The notes: generated by a model not told the origin, from the sequence alone. Counted from the first letter of the stretch, positions 27,143 to 35,691 are shown. The stretch is DNA of 64,000 nucleotides from Ralstonia sp. 25mfcol4.1 (GCF_900104095.1 NZ_FNJO01000007.1:62001-126000), one strand, 5' to 3'. Numbers and translations: made by a program.

Positions 27143-27168
27143 CCTTCGCGTGTTCAAGCGAAGGAGGT
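27143..27168 (+). promoter_or_regulatory. Hairpin occluding a strong ribosome-binding site
   Basis: CCTTCGC (27143-27149) pairs with GCGAAGG (27158-27164), placing the Shine-Dalgarno AAGGAGGT (27161-27168) partly in the 3' arm. A GTG start follows four bases later. Such an arrangement can regulate translation, for example by temperature or a binding factor, but no function is shown. Confidence 0.4.
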
Positions 27169-27172
27169 CACG

Positions 27173-27558
27173 GTGGAAATGCGGAACCCCGGTTCCACGA
27201 CAGTCCGGATGCCGATCGCTGGTGTCGACACTGCGCAGACGCTGGATGAACGCATCGCCCCGGCGCTGCAGCGTGTGGTCAGGTCGGCGCGGGAATCGCT
27301 GCAGGCCCGGCACCGTCGCCAGCGTGCGGAAGATGCCAGCGCACTGATCCAGCACTGGAAGAGGAAATCACGCCGCAGGCATCGCGGATGCTGGGCTACC
27401 TGATTGGCGCCTTTGCCTGCTCGCACCAGGAACCCACGCTGCGGGCCGGGCTTGCTGCCTGGGGTGGCCTTCTCAACGCGGCACGACGGCCTGGCGCGGC
27501 TGCGCCGATGCTATGCCGAATACCTGCGCTTATGCGGTCGAAGCGGTGGGCGTACTAA
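27173..27558 (+). pseudogene. Small unrecognised gene, probably frameshifted
   Basis: From GTG 27173, behind an exceptionally strong AAGGAGGT, a frame encodes MEMRNPGSTTVRMPIAGVD and continues as a helical Arg-rich segment to a stop at 27401-27403. From about 27343 the overlapping +2 frame reads on as PALEEEITPQASRMLGYLIG and LRAGLAAWGGLLNAARR to a stop at 27556-27558. The second part looks protein-like, whereas the first frame turns into basic, low-quality sequence after about 27355. A one-base indel near 27340-27355 would join them into about 128 residues. I recognise no family. A sequencing error or two separate tiny frames remain possible. Confidence 0.35.
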
Positions 27559-27706
27559 CAACTTCTGGTTGCTATTGGAGCAATTCACATCACCATTGTT
27601 TGGGAGCGACAGCCTGCCTACCATGGGTCTCAACGGCGCCGCTGCACACCTGACAAGGCAAGACGGCTCCGGAACGCTAACCGATCCGAATATCCAGGAG
27701 TCAGTC

Positions 27707-28579
27707 ATGTCCCAATCGATCCAGTCCCAACACAACGGTAGCAAGGTGTGGTTTGTAACCGGCGCGTCGCGTGGCTTCGGCACGCTGATCGTACGTGCCG
27801 CGCTGCAGCGCGGTGATCGTGTGATTGCAACGGCACGTAATCCTCAGCAAGTGATCGAAGCCTTCGGCGAGCAGCCGAACCTGCTGGCGGTCAAGGTTGA
27901 CGTCACCCGGGAGGAAGACGCCGTCGAGGCGGTGCGTCAGGGTGTCCAGCGCTTTGGCCGTATCGACGTGCTCGTCAACAATGCCGGATTTGGGCTCCTT
28001 GGCGCCGTGGAGGAAACGGCAGTAACCGAAGCGAAGGCTAACTTCGACACCAATGTGTTCGGCCTGCTGGCCGTATCGCGGGCCGTGCTGCCGCAGATGC
28101 GCAAGCAGCGCAGCGGCCATGTGATCAATATCTCGTCGCTTGGTGGGTATTCGGCCTACTACGGCTGGGGTGTCTACGGTGCGTCGAAGTTCGCGGTGGA
28201 AGGGCTGACGGAAGCCATGTCGCAGGAACTGGCACCGCTTGGCATCCATGCGACCGTCGTGGAGCCGGGCTTCTTCCGCACGGACTTCCTCAACGACAAC
28301 TCGCTGGTGTCGACGAAGGCCGTCATCGACGACTACGCCGAAACGGTGGGCCAGATGCGGGTCTTTGCCAAGGGCGCCAACCATGCACAGCCGGGCGACC
28401 CGAACAAGCTGACCGCGGCCATCCTGCGCCTGGCCGACAGCGAGCAGCCGCCGCTGCGCCTGCCGCTGGGTTCCGATGCCGTGGCCCGGATCGAAGCCAA
28501 GCACCAGGCGGTGGAGGCCGAGCTGGCCGCGTGGCGCGAGCTGTCGGTGTCGACCGACCATGACGATGTGGTCCGCTAA
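27707..28579 (+). CDS. Short-chain dehydrogenase/reductase (classical SDR)
   Basis: A 290-residue NAD(P)-dependent oxidoreductase. The cofactor motif is TGASRGFG (about 19-26), followed by NNAGFG, the catalytic Ser in INISSLGGYS and the YxxxK motif in YGASKFAVEG. The sequence resembles the group of SDRs often annotated as oxidoreductases with PGFFRTDF after the active site. CCAGGAG lies seven bases before the ATG. It is monocistronic; the substrate is unknown. Confidence 0.9.
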   Translation: MSQSIQSQHNGSKVWFVTGASRGFGTLIVRAALQRGDRVIATARNPQQVIEAFGEQPNLLAVKVDVTREEDAVEAVRQGVQRFGRIDVLVNNAGFGLLGAVEETAVTEAKANFDTNVFGLLAVSRAVLPQMRKQRSGHVINISSLGGYSAYYGWGVYGASKFAVEGLTEAMSQELAPLGIHATVVEPGFFRTDFLNDNSLVSTKAVIDDYAETVGQMRVFAKGANHAQPGDPNKLTAAILRLADSEQPPLRLPLGSDAVARIEAKHQAVEAELAAWRELSVSTDHDDVVR

Positions 28580-28658
28580 GCGATCGCCGGCCGGCCGGCG
28601 CGGCATGTAACCCCATATGTATACAGGCACAGGACCCTCGGCGCCGCCGTCGGTTCTG

Positions 28659-28683
28659 GATGTCACGCGCGATCTGTGACATC
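28659..28683. promoter_or_regulatory. Candidate operator GATGTCAC-N9-GTGACATC upstream of flhB
   Basis: A perfect 8-bp inverted repeat with a 9-bp spacer, centred about 85 bp before the -10 of the flhB sigma-28-like promoter. The spacing suits a dimeric regulator. It does not resemble the enteric FlhDC box, and the regulator is unknown. Confidence 0.5.
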
Positions 28684-28687
28684 ATCG

Positions 28688-28722
28688 GTGCCGATCCCGT
28701 CCGAACCGGACGAGATCGGCAC
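28688..28722 (+). terminator. Strong hairpin between the SDR gene and flhB
   Basis: GTGCCGATCCCGTCCG (28688-28703) pairs with CGGACGAGATCGGCAC (28707-28722): a 16-bp stem with one mismatch and a 3-base loop, followed by AATTT. It probably ends SDR transcription, or insulates the flhB promoter. A role as operator is not excluded. Confidence 0.6.
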
Positions 28723-28740
28723 AATTTGGCGTTCCGGCCC

Positions 28741-28768
28741 TAAAGATCGCCATCCCCCGGGCCGTTAT
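28741..28768 (+). promoter_or_regulatory. Candidate sigma-28 promoter of the flhB-flhA-flhF-flhG-fliA operon
   Basis: TAAAGATC (28741-28748) and GCCGTTAT (28761-28768) are separated by 12 bp, a TAAA-N16-GCCGTTAT arrangement close to TAAA-N15-GCCGATAA. It lies about 130 bp before the flhB ATG and is the best sigma-28-like match in the window. Confidence 0.5.
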
Positions 28769-28897
28769 TTCCGCTGCCCCCCTCATTCCTGAAACAGGCA
28801 CCTGTTTCCCCGCCTTTTCCCCCCAATGCCTTGCCCCTCGGGATTTGATAATCCTCGGTGACGAAGTGCCGCCCGCGCGCTTTGCACTGGAGCATTC

Positions 28898-30043
28898 ATG
28901 TCCGAGGAAAGCGATCTCGAGAAAACCGAACCCGCCTCACCCCGGCGCCTTGAAAAGGCGCGCGAGGAGGGGCAGGTGGTGCGTTCGCGCGAGCTCGGCA
29001 CGTTCGTGATGCTGATGACGGGCGTGCTGGGCCTGTACGTCATGGGCGGCACGCTCGGCCGCAAGCTGAATTCGGTCATGCAGGCCACGCTGGCCTTCGA
29101 GCCGGCCACGGCCTTCGACACCAACCGCATGCTGTCGCAGTTCGGCATGGCGATCTGGGATAGCCTGCTGGCGTTTTTTCCGCTGCTGCTGATGTTTGGC
29201 GTGGCGGCCCTGATCGCACCGCTGGCGCTGGGCGGGTGGAGCTTTTCGACCAAGTCGTTCTCGCCCGATTTCTCGCGCCTGTCGCCGTTGCAGGGCCTTG
29301 GCCGCATGTTCTCGTCGCACACGCTCGTGGAACTGATCAAGGCCATCGCCAAGTCGCTGCTGGTGGGCTGCGTGGGCGCATGGATGGTCTGGCACATGCT
29401 GCCCGAGGCCATCGCGCTGATGAATGCGCCGGTCCACGAGGCGCTGCTGCACATGATGGAGATGGTGCTGTACGTGTGCGGCATGGTGGCCGGGTCGCTG
29501 CTGCTGGTGGCGGCCATCGACACGCCGTGGCAGCTCTGGACGTTCTACAAGAAGCTCCGCATGACCAAGGAAGAGGTCAAGCAGGAGATGAAGGAAACCG
29601 ATGGCGATCCGCACATCAAGGCCCGTATCCGCCAGCAGCAGCGGGCCATTGCGCGGCGCCGGATGATGTCCGAGGTGCCCAAGGCCGACGTGGTGGTGAC
29701 CAACCCCACCCACTTCGCCGTGGCGCTGAAATACGACGAAGGCGCGCGCTGGAACGCGCCGCGCGTCGTGGCAAAGGGCGCCGACGAAGTGGCGGCTCGC
29801 ATCCGCGAGCTGGCCAACGAGCATCGCGTGCCGGTGCTGTCCGCCCCGCCGCTGGCGCGGGCGCTGCACCGGCATGTGGAACTGGGCCACGAAATCCCTG
29901 CGGGCCTGTATACCGCCGTGGCCGAGGTCCTGGCCTGGGTTTATCAATTGAAGAACTGGCACTACAGCTACGGTCCGCAGCCCGATTCGCCGACCGAACT
30001 GCTGGTGCCGGATGAACTTGCCGTACCGGAAAGCCGCGCATGA
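28898..30043 (+). CDS. flhB: Flagellar export gate/substrate-switch protein FlhB
   Basis: An inner-membrane component of the flagellar type III export apparatus that switches specificity from rod/hook to filament substrates. The 381-residue protein has four hydrophobic helices (about 33-53, 88-110, 145-165 and 188-212). A cytoplasmic domain follows with the self-cleavage site N269-P270-T271-H272 in VVTNPTHFAVALKY. The C-terminal tail (LLVPDELAVPESRA) is short. It overlaps flhA by ATGA, so the two gate subunits are translationally coupled. Confidence 0.96.
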   Translation: MSEESDLEKTEPASPRRLEKAREEGQVVRSRELGTFVMLMTGVLGLYVMGGTLGRKLNSVMQATLAFEPATAFDTNRMLSQFGMAIWDSLLAFFPLLLMFGVAALIAPLALGGWSFSTKSFSPDFSRLSPLQGLGRMFSSHTLVELIKAIAKSLLVGCVGAWMVWHMLPEAIALMNAPVHEALLHMMEMVLYVCGMVAGSLLLVAAIDTPWQLWTFYKKLRMTKEEVKQEMKETDGDPHIKARIRQQQRAIARRRMMSEVPKADVVVTNPTHFAVALKYDEGARWNAPRVVAKGADEVAARIRELANEHRVPVLSAPPLARALHRHVELGHEIPAGLYTAVAEVLAWVYQLKNWHYSYGPQPDSPTELLVPDELAVPESRA

Positions 30044-32127
30044 ACGCACTGACCAACCTTTTCAACATGCCCGCACTGCGGGGTGGCGCCCAGATGAAGG
30101 CGCTGGCTGGCCCGCTGCTGATCGTCATGATCCTCGGCATGATGATCCTGCCGCTGCCGGCGTTCATCCTGGACCTGCTCTTCACCTTCAACATCGCGCT
30201 GTCGATCATGGTGCTGCTGGTGGGCATGTACACCCAGCGCCCGCTGGACTTTGCCGCCTTCCCGGCCGTGCTGCTGTTCTCCACGCTGCTGCGCCTGTCG
30301 CTGAACGTGGCGTCCACCCGCGTGGTGCTGCTCGAAGGCCATACCGGCCCCGATGCCGCCGGCAAGGTGATCGAGGCCTTCGGCCACTTCCTGGTGGGGG
30401 GCAATTTCGCGGTCGGTATCGTGGTGTTCGCGATCCTGGTCGTGATCAACTTCATGGTGATTACCAAGGGCGCGGGCCGTATCGCCGAAGTTGGCGCGCG
30501 CTTCATGCTCGATGCCATGCCCGGCAAGCAGATGGCCATCGACGCCGACCTGAACGCCGGCCTGATCAACGAGGAAGGCGCCCGCAAGCGCCGCTCCGAA
30601 GTGGCACAGGAATCGGACTTCTACGGTGCCATGGACGGCGCGTCGAAGTTCGTGCGCGGCGATGCCATTGCCGGCCTGCTGATCATGTTCATCAACGTGG
30701 CGGCCGGCATGGTCGTGGGCATGGTGCAGCACGACCTGGACTTCGGCACCGCCGTTCACAACTACACGCTGCTGACGATCGGTGACGGCCTGGTGGCGCA
30801 GATCCCGGCGCTGGTGATCTCCACGGCCGCCGGTGTGATCGTGTCGCGCGTGTCGAACGAGCAGGATGTCGGCCAGCAGCTGACCGGCCAGCTGTTCTCG
30901 AACCCGCGCGTGATGTTCATCACCGCCGCCATCATCGGCACGATGGGCCTGATCCCGGGCATGCCGCACTTTGCCTTCCTGCTGCTCGCCGGCGGCCTGA
31001 TCTGGTTCGGCCGCTATCAGATGCGCCGCGAGGTCAAGGCCACCGAAACCAAGGCCCAGGAAGAGCGCAGCCCGGCCGTGCAGGCCGAAGTGGCCGAAGC
31101 CACGTGGGAAGACGTGACGATGGTCGACCCGCTGGGCATGGAAGTGGGCTATCGCCTCATTACCCTGGTGGATCGCGCGCAGAACGGCGAACTGCTGGGC
31201 CGCATCAAGAGCATCCGCAAGAAGATGGCGCAGGACATCGGCTTCCTGGTGCCGGTGGTACATATCCGGGACAACCTCGAACTGAAGCCCAACGCGTACC
31301 GCATCACGCTCAAGGGCGTGGAGATCGGCAGCGGAGAGGCCAATCCGGGCCAGTGGATGGCCATCAACCCGGGCCAGGTCAGCGGTACGCTGCCCGGCGC
31401 CGCCACGCGCGACCCCGCTTTCGGCCTGCCGGCCGTGTGGATCGATGCCGCACTCAAGGAGCAGGCGCAGGCCTACGGCTACACGGTGGTGGATGCCAGC
31501 ACCGTGGTGGCCACGCACCTGAACCACCTGATCCAGATGCATGCATCGGAACTGCTGGGACGCCAGGAAGTGCAGGCGCTGCTGGACCGCATCACCAAGG
31601 AAGCCCCGAAGCTGACCGAGGATCTGGTGCCGAAGACGATCTCGCTGACCGGCCTGCAGAAGGTACTGCAGAACCTGCTCGACGAAGGTGTGGCGATCCG
31701 CGACATGCGCACCATCCTGGATGTGGTGGCCGACAACGCCCCGAAGATCAACGATCCGGCCGAGCTGACCACGCTGGTGCGCGTGTCGCTGGGCCGCGCG
31801 ATCACGCAGCAGCTGTTCCCCAACAACGCCGACATGCAGGTGATCGGCCTGGACGCGGGCCTGGAACGTGTGCTGACGCAGGCGCTGGCCAACGGCGGCG
31901 GCATCGAGCCGGGCCTGGCCGATGCGCTGCTGCAGCAGGCACAGGGCGCCGTGGTGCGCCAGGAACAGCTGGGCCTGGATCCGGTGCTGCTGGTGCCGCC
32001 CCCGATGCGACCGCTGATGGCGCGCTTCCTGCGCCGCACGCTGCCGCAGCTGAAGGTGCTGTCGCACGCCGAAGTACCGGACAACCGCAACATTCGCATC
32101 ACCGCCATGATCGGCGGCGCAGCGTGA
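30040..32127 (+). CDS. flhA: Flagellar export gate protein FlhA
   Basis: The major export-gate subunit (695 residues), forming a nonameric ring that couples proton flow to export. Eight membrane helices occupy about 1-330. The FHIPEP signature is present (RIAEVGARFMLDAMPGKQMA), with the conserved ion-pathway Asp in AIDADLNAG. The cytoplasmic domain (about 345-695), which docks chaperone-substrate complexes, includes the PAVWID and TVVDASTVVATHL segments. The length is normal. Confidence 0.97.
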   Translation: MNALTNLFNMPALRGGAQMKALAGPLLIVMILGMMILPLPAFILDLLFTFNIALSIMVLLVGMYTQRPLDFAAFPAVLLFSTLLRLSLNVASTRVVLLEGHTGPDAAGKVIEAFGHFLVGGNFAVGIVVFAILVVINFMVITKGAGRIAEVGARFMLDAMPGKQMAIDADLNAGLINEEGARKRRSEVAQESDFYGAMDGASKFVRGDAIAGLLIMFINVAAGMVVGMVQHDLDFGTAVHNYTLLTIGDGLVAQIPALVISTAAGVIVSRVSNEQDVGQQLTGQLFSNPRVMFITAAIIGTMGLIPGMPHFAFLLLAGGLIWFGRYQMRREVKATETKAQEERSPAVQAEVAEATWEDVTMVDPLGMEVGYRLITLVDRAQNGELLGRIKSIRKKMAQDIGFLVPVVHIRDNLELKPNAYRITLKGVEIGSGEANPGQWMAINPGQVSGTLPGAATRDPAFGLPAVWIDAALKEQAQAYGYTVVDASTVVATHLNHLIQMHASELLGRQEVQALLDRITKEAPKLTEDLVPKTISLTGLQKVLQNLLDEGVAIRDMRTILDVVADNAPKINDPAELTTLVRVSLGRAITQQLFPNNADMQVIGLDAGLERVLTQALANGGGIEPGLADALLQQAQGAVVRQEQLGLDPVLLVPPPMRPLMARFLRRTLPQLKVLSHAEVPDNRNIRITAMIGGAA

Positions 32128-32137
32128 GGACTGAACA

Positions 32138-34759
32138 ATGAGCGTGGCAAAGTTTGTGGCGGCCAACGGCCGCGAAGCGATGCGCAAGGTGCGCGAGGCC
32201 ATGGGCCCCGACGCCGTGGTGCTCTCCAACCGCTCCATCGAGGGCGGCGTGGAAATCGTGGCGATGCGCGACGCGGACCTGGGCGCCGTGAGCGCTGGCG
32301 CGCAGATGTACCAGCCGTCCGCGCTGCCGCCTTCGCTGTCGCAGCCGATGCCGCCGTCGTCGCTTTCGTCGCTTTCGTCGCCGTCGTCGCCGTCGCCGGT
32401 GCCAATGCTCCAGTCTCTGCACGCGCTGCATCCGGCCAGCCCCGAGCCGTTCATGCCGCTGGGCGCCATGACGGCACCGTCCGCGCCATCGGCCTTGTCC
32501 GCCGGCATCGGTCAGGAAGAGGCGATGCTGGGCGACCTGCGCGGTGAGCTGGCGTCGATGCGTTCGATGCTGGAACGCCAGTTTGCCGGGCTGTCGCAAG
32601 GTACGAACGGCGTGGCTGCTGGCGATCCACTGCGTGAATCGCTGTTCGAGTGGATGGTCAATGCAGGCTTCTCCGGCCAGCTGTCGCGCACGCTGCTGTC
32701 GCGCCTGCCGGTGGGCACCGACCGCCCGGCGGCTATGGCCTGGATCCGCCAGGAGCTGGCCAGCAAGGTGCCGGTGCTGACCGACGAGGATTCGCTGTTT
32801 GCCCAGGGCGGCGTGCTGGCGTTGATCGGCCCGACCGGTGTGGGCAAGACCACCACCACCGCCAAGCTGGCTGCGCGCTTCGTGCTGCGCCACGGGCCGC
32901 AAAGCCTGGCGCTGCTGACGACGGACCGGTTCCGGATCGGCGCCCATGAGCAGCTACGCATTTACGGTGACATCCTGGGCGTGCCCGTGCATGCGGTGAA
33001 GGACGCCGCCGATCTGCGCTTTGCGCTGTCGGCCATGAAGGACAAGCACCTGGTCATCATCGACACCGTCGGCATGAGCCAGCGCGACCGCAGCCTGTCC
33101 GACCAGATCGGCATGCTGGCCGGCGTGCAGGCGCCGATGCAGCGCGTGCTGCTGCTCAACGGCGCAGCCCACGGCGACACGCTTAACGAGGTGGTGCATG
33201 CCTATCGCAACGACGCAGCCGGCGCGGCCGGTGGCATCGACGGATGCATCATCAGCAAGCTCGACGAAGCCACGCACCTGGGATCGGTGCTCGACGTGGT
33301 GATCCGCCATCGCCTGCCCGTGTTCTACGCGTCTACCGGCCAGCGCGTGCCCGAACACCTGGAACTGGCACAGGCCGGCGCGCTGGTCGAGCGCGCATTC
33401 CTGACGCCGCGCCGTGGATCGCTGTTCAATGACGCCGACGTGGCGCGCCGCCAGGCGGGCAGCGCCGAGGCCGCCGCGCCGGCCAGGATCGAACGTAGCG
33501 GCGCGGACGACATGCTGCGCTCGCTGACCGACAGCGCCAACGCGGTGGGGGTTTGCGTCGACGAACTCAATGCGGCCCAGTACGGCTTCGGCGTGGCCCG
33601 CCAGCTCTGGCAGCATCGCGCGGCCGGTGTGTCGGCGCTGCGCCCGATGGTGCAGCAAGTGCGCCTGGCCATGTGCCGCGACGCCAGCCGCGCGTGCGAC
33701 CGCTATGTGCTGGCCGTCACGCAGAGCGTGGCGCAGACCGTGCAGGGCCGACGCGCGCCGCAGATGATGCAGCACACGCTGTGGCTGGCCGACCGTGACG
33801 GCATGCCGCTGGCCAGCACCGTCGTGCCGGCGGGCCGCGCCCGTCAGTCTCTGGCCGAAGCCGAGGCCGATGCCGAAGCCGCCACCGTGCGTGCCACGCT
33901 GGCCGCCGCCCGGACCGTGGTCAACCTGAACACGTCACTGCCGAGCCCGGCGACGCTGGCACGCTGGCAGCAGCTGGGCGAACGCTGGATCGCCGGCACG
34001 CGCAAGACCATGCGAGTCATTGCAGAGGGCCTGGCCAACAAGCTCGACACCGTTGCCGATACGCTGACGTTCCATGCCGTGGGCGACGTGACCTGCCGCG
34101 ACCGCGCCGCCGCGCACTGGCTGGCGCACTGCACGGTCCGCATTCCCGAAGGCCAGGTGCGCACCGCCGCGCGCGGCCGTGGCAATGCCGCCGAGGCCGG
34201 CATCGAGGCCTGCCTGGTGGTGTCGCGCATGATCGACCACGAAACCGGCGACACGCTGTCGGTCGAATATGTGCTGTGCGATCCGGCGCTGGCCGGCGAT
34301 GCCGCGCAGGTGGCACGCTGGTCGCACTGGACGGTTGCCGCCGAAGAACAGTTCCGCACGCTGCGCCACGCCATCGAGCACTTCGCTCAGGAAGGCGATG
34401 CCGACGCGTCGCTGTGCGCCGGCATGGTGGCGGTACAGCTGGGCCTGACCGCGCTGCGCCTGCAACACACGCCCACGCCCACGGCGCCTGCTTTCCTGTC
34501 GCGCCTGGCCGGCCGGGCTTCGGCACGCGTCAATGCGCCGGTGCCGGGTGCCGTGCTCAACGAAGGCATGGGCCGTTTGCTGGCACTGCTGGACGTGCTT
34601 GAAAACTATCCGGGCCGTGGCATGGCGGCTGCTGCGCCGACGATGACCGACGCGCCGGAGCCGGCCGCGTCGGCCATGCACGCAATGGCGACCATGGACA
34701 CCATGGACGCGCTGGATACCATCGACGCCACGCCGCAGCTTGCGGCCGCCGGGGAGTAA
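32138..34759 (+). CDS. flhF: Flagellar SRP-like GTPase FlhF with very long C-terminal extension
   Basis: FlhF is an SRP-type GTPase that places the flagellar base at the pole or site of assembly. At 873 residues this protein is about twice the usual length. The N-terminal part has the conserved MSVAKFVAANGREAMRKV start, then a low-complexity Ser/Pro segment (about 60-90) encoded by short DNA repeats. The NG domain (about 155-430) is intact: G1 GPTGVGKTTTT (from 231), DRFRIGAHEQL, G3 DTVGMSQRD (from 309), G4 SKLDEA (from 373) and G5 STGQRVPEHL. Residues ~440-873 form an extension in which I recognise no domain; it includes several Cys and an Ala-rich region with a Met/Asp-rich end. Ten bases separate it from flhA. 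Confidence 0.92.
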   Translation: MSVAKFVAANGREAMRKVREAMGPDAVVLSNRSIEGGVEIVAMRDADLGAVSAGAQMYQPSALPPSLSQPMPPSSLSSLSSPSSPSPVPMLQSLHALHPASPEPFMPLGAMTAPSAPSALSAGIGQEEAMLGDLRGELASMRSMLERQFAGLSQGTNGVAAGDPLRESLFEWMVNAGFSGQLSRTLLSRLPVGTDRPAAMAWIRQELASKVPVLTDEDSLFAQGGVLALIGPTGVGKTTTTAKLAARFVLRHGPQSLALLTTDRFRIGAHEQLRIYGDILGVPVHAVKDAADLRFALSAMKDKHLVIIDTVGMSQRDRSLSDQIGMLAGVQAPMQRVLLLNGAAHGDTLNEVVHAYRNDAAGAAGGIDGCIISKLDEATHLGSVLDVVIRHRLPVFYASTGQRVPEHLELAQAGALVERAFLTPRRGSLFNDADVARRQAGSAEAAAPARIERSGADDMLRSLTDSANAVGVCVDELNAAQYGFGVARQLWQHRAAGVSALRPMVQQVRLAMCRDASRACDRYVLAVTQSVAQTVQGRRAPQMMQHTLWLADRDGMPLASTVVPAGRARQSLAEAEADAEAATVRATLAAARTVVNLNTSLPSPATLARWQQLGERWIAGTRKTMRVIAEGLANKLDTVADTLTFHAVGDVTCRDRAAAHWLAHCTVRIPEGQVRTAARGRGNAAEAGIEACLVVSRMIDHETGDTLSVEYVLCDPALAGDAAQVARWSHWTVAAEEQFRTLRHAIEHFAQEGDADASLCAGMVAVQLGLTALRLQHTPTPTAPAFLSRLAGRASARVNAPVPGAVLNEGMGRLLALLDVLENYPGRGMAAAAPTMTDAPEPAASAMHAMATMDTMDALDTIDATPQLAAAGE

Positions 34760-35581
34760 GTGTTGAACACGATGGCCACCGATCAGGCCGAAAGCCTGCG
34801 CCGCCTGCTGGCACCGCGCGTGACGCGGCGGATCGCCGTGGTAGGGGCGGAACAGGGCGTCGGCACGACCACGGTGGCGCTGGGTCTGGCCAACGCGCTG
34901 GCGATGCAGGGCGAGCGCGTGCTGCTGGCGGACGAAGACATGTACGGCGCCCGGGCGATGCGGCTCGCTGGCGCCGCGCCGGCAGCCACGCTGGCTGATG
35001 TGCTCGATGGCCGGGCAGCGCTGGCCGCCGCGGCCGGCACGCGCGGTGCCAGCGGCATTGCCGTGCTGCAGGCGGGCCCGATCACCGTCCGTCCCGACGA
35101 GCGTGGGCTGGCGGCGCGATTGGCAGACGTGCGCTCGATGCTGATCGACACGCGGCGGGACGTCACCGGGGCGCTGTCGCCACTGGCGGGCATGGCCCAC
35201 AACTTTGTGATCGTCATGCGCCCGGAGGCCACGTCGATCACCGCCGCCTATGCATGCATCAAGCGGCTGCATCACGAATACGCATGCCGTCACTTCCAGC
35301 TGGTCGTCAATCTGGCGGCCGCTGAGGGGACGGTCACGGCGCTCGCGCGCAACCTGGCCCGCACGGCGAGCCAGTACCTGGGCGTGGAGGCCAGCCTGGC
35401 AGGGTACCTGCCGATGGACCCGCTGGTGGCGCGTGCGCTCCAGCTTGGGCGGTGCGTGGTGGAGGCGTATCCCGCCGCTGCGGCCACCGGTGCATTGCGG
35501 CACATCGCCAGCGGTATCGGCGCTTGGCCGCTGCGTCACGAAGCATCGCCCCTGGGAATGGCCTCGGCCGTTGCCGCATAA
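34760..35581 (+). CDS. flhG: MinD/ParA-like flagellar number regulator FlhG with degenerate Walker A
   Basis: FlhG/FleN is a MinD-type ATPase that works with FlhF to limit flagellar number. This 273-residue protein starts with the FlhG-typical DQAESLRRLLAP. The P-loop reads GAEQGVGTTTVALG: the signature Lys and the P-loop Lys of GKGGVGKT are both absent, so ATP hydrolysis as in MinD is doubtful. The switch-like MLIDTRRD and the family motif VIVMRPEATSITAAYACIK remain. Three starts are possible: GTG 34760 (abutting the flhF stop), TTG 34763 (best spacing from GGGAG) and ATG 34772. It lies between flhF and fliA in the normal order. Confidence 0.85.
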   Translation: MLNTMATDQAESLRRLLAPRVTRRIAVVGAEQGVGTTTVALGLANALAMQGERVLLADEDMYGARAMRLAGAAPAATLADVLDGRAALAAAAGTRGASGIAVLQAGPITVRPDERGLAARLADVRSMLIDTRRDVTGALSPLAGMAHNFVIVMRPEATSITAAYACIKRLHHEYACRHFQLVVNLAAAEGTVTALARNLARTASQYLGVEASLAGYLPMDPLVARALQLGRCVVEAYPAAAATGALRHIASGIGAWPLRHEASPLGMASAVAA

Positions 35582-35612
35582 ACGCGAAGAACAAGAAGTC
35601 TCGACAAGACCG

Positions 35613-35639
35613 GAAACTCAGCCTGCCAGCCGCCGATTT
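35613..35639 (+). promoter_or_regulatory. Candidate internal sigma-28 promoter before fliA
   Basis: GAAA (35613-35616) is followed after the canonical 15 bp by GCCGATTT (35632-35639), six of eight matches to GCCGATAA. It lies in the 110-bp flhG-fliA gap, 53 bp before the fliA ATG, and would let FliA amplify its own synthesis. Confidence 0.45.
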
Positions 35640-35691
35640 TCAGCCTCTCCGGCGCTGGCACAAACAGTAAGCATTTAACGAGAGTTCCACC

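Larger units (their letters stand above)
27078..27706. other. 629-bp stretch with a probable broken gene and the SDR promoter
   Basis: No intact gene of recognisable family is present. It holds a hairpin overlapping a strong ribosome site (27143-27168), a small open frame that seems frameshifted (27173-27558), and then a more AT-rich segment (about 27555-27625) likely to contain the promoter of the SDR gene. Confidence 0.4.
28580..28897. other. 318-bp intergenic region between the SDR gene and flhB
   Basis: No gene is seen. The stretch holds an 8-bp inverted repeat with a 9-bp spacer (28659-28683), a very strong hairpin (28688-28722) and a sigma-28-like promoter (28741-28768), each listed separately. 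Confidence 0.6.

Noticed and set aside
28659..28683. Interpretation of GATGTCAC-N9-GTGACATC as an FlhDC box or CRP site
   Set aside because: The half-sites do not match the enteric FlhDC consensus, and the spacing differs from the TGTGA-N6-TCACA form of CRP sites.
29968..32508. 846-codon open frame antisense to flhA and the start of flhF
   Set aside because: Same cause: antisense shadow of GC-rich coding sequence. FlhA and FlhF are unambiguous on the plus strand.
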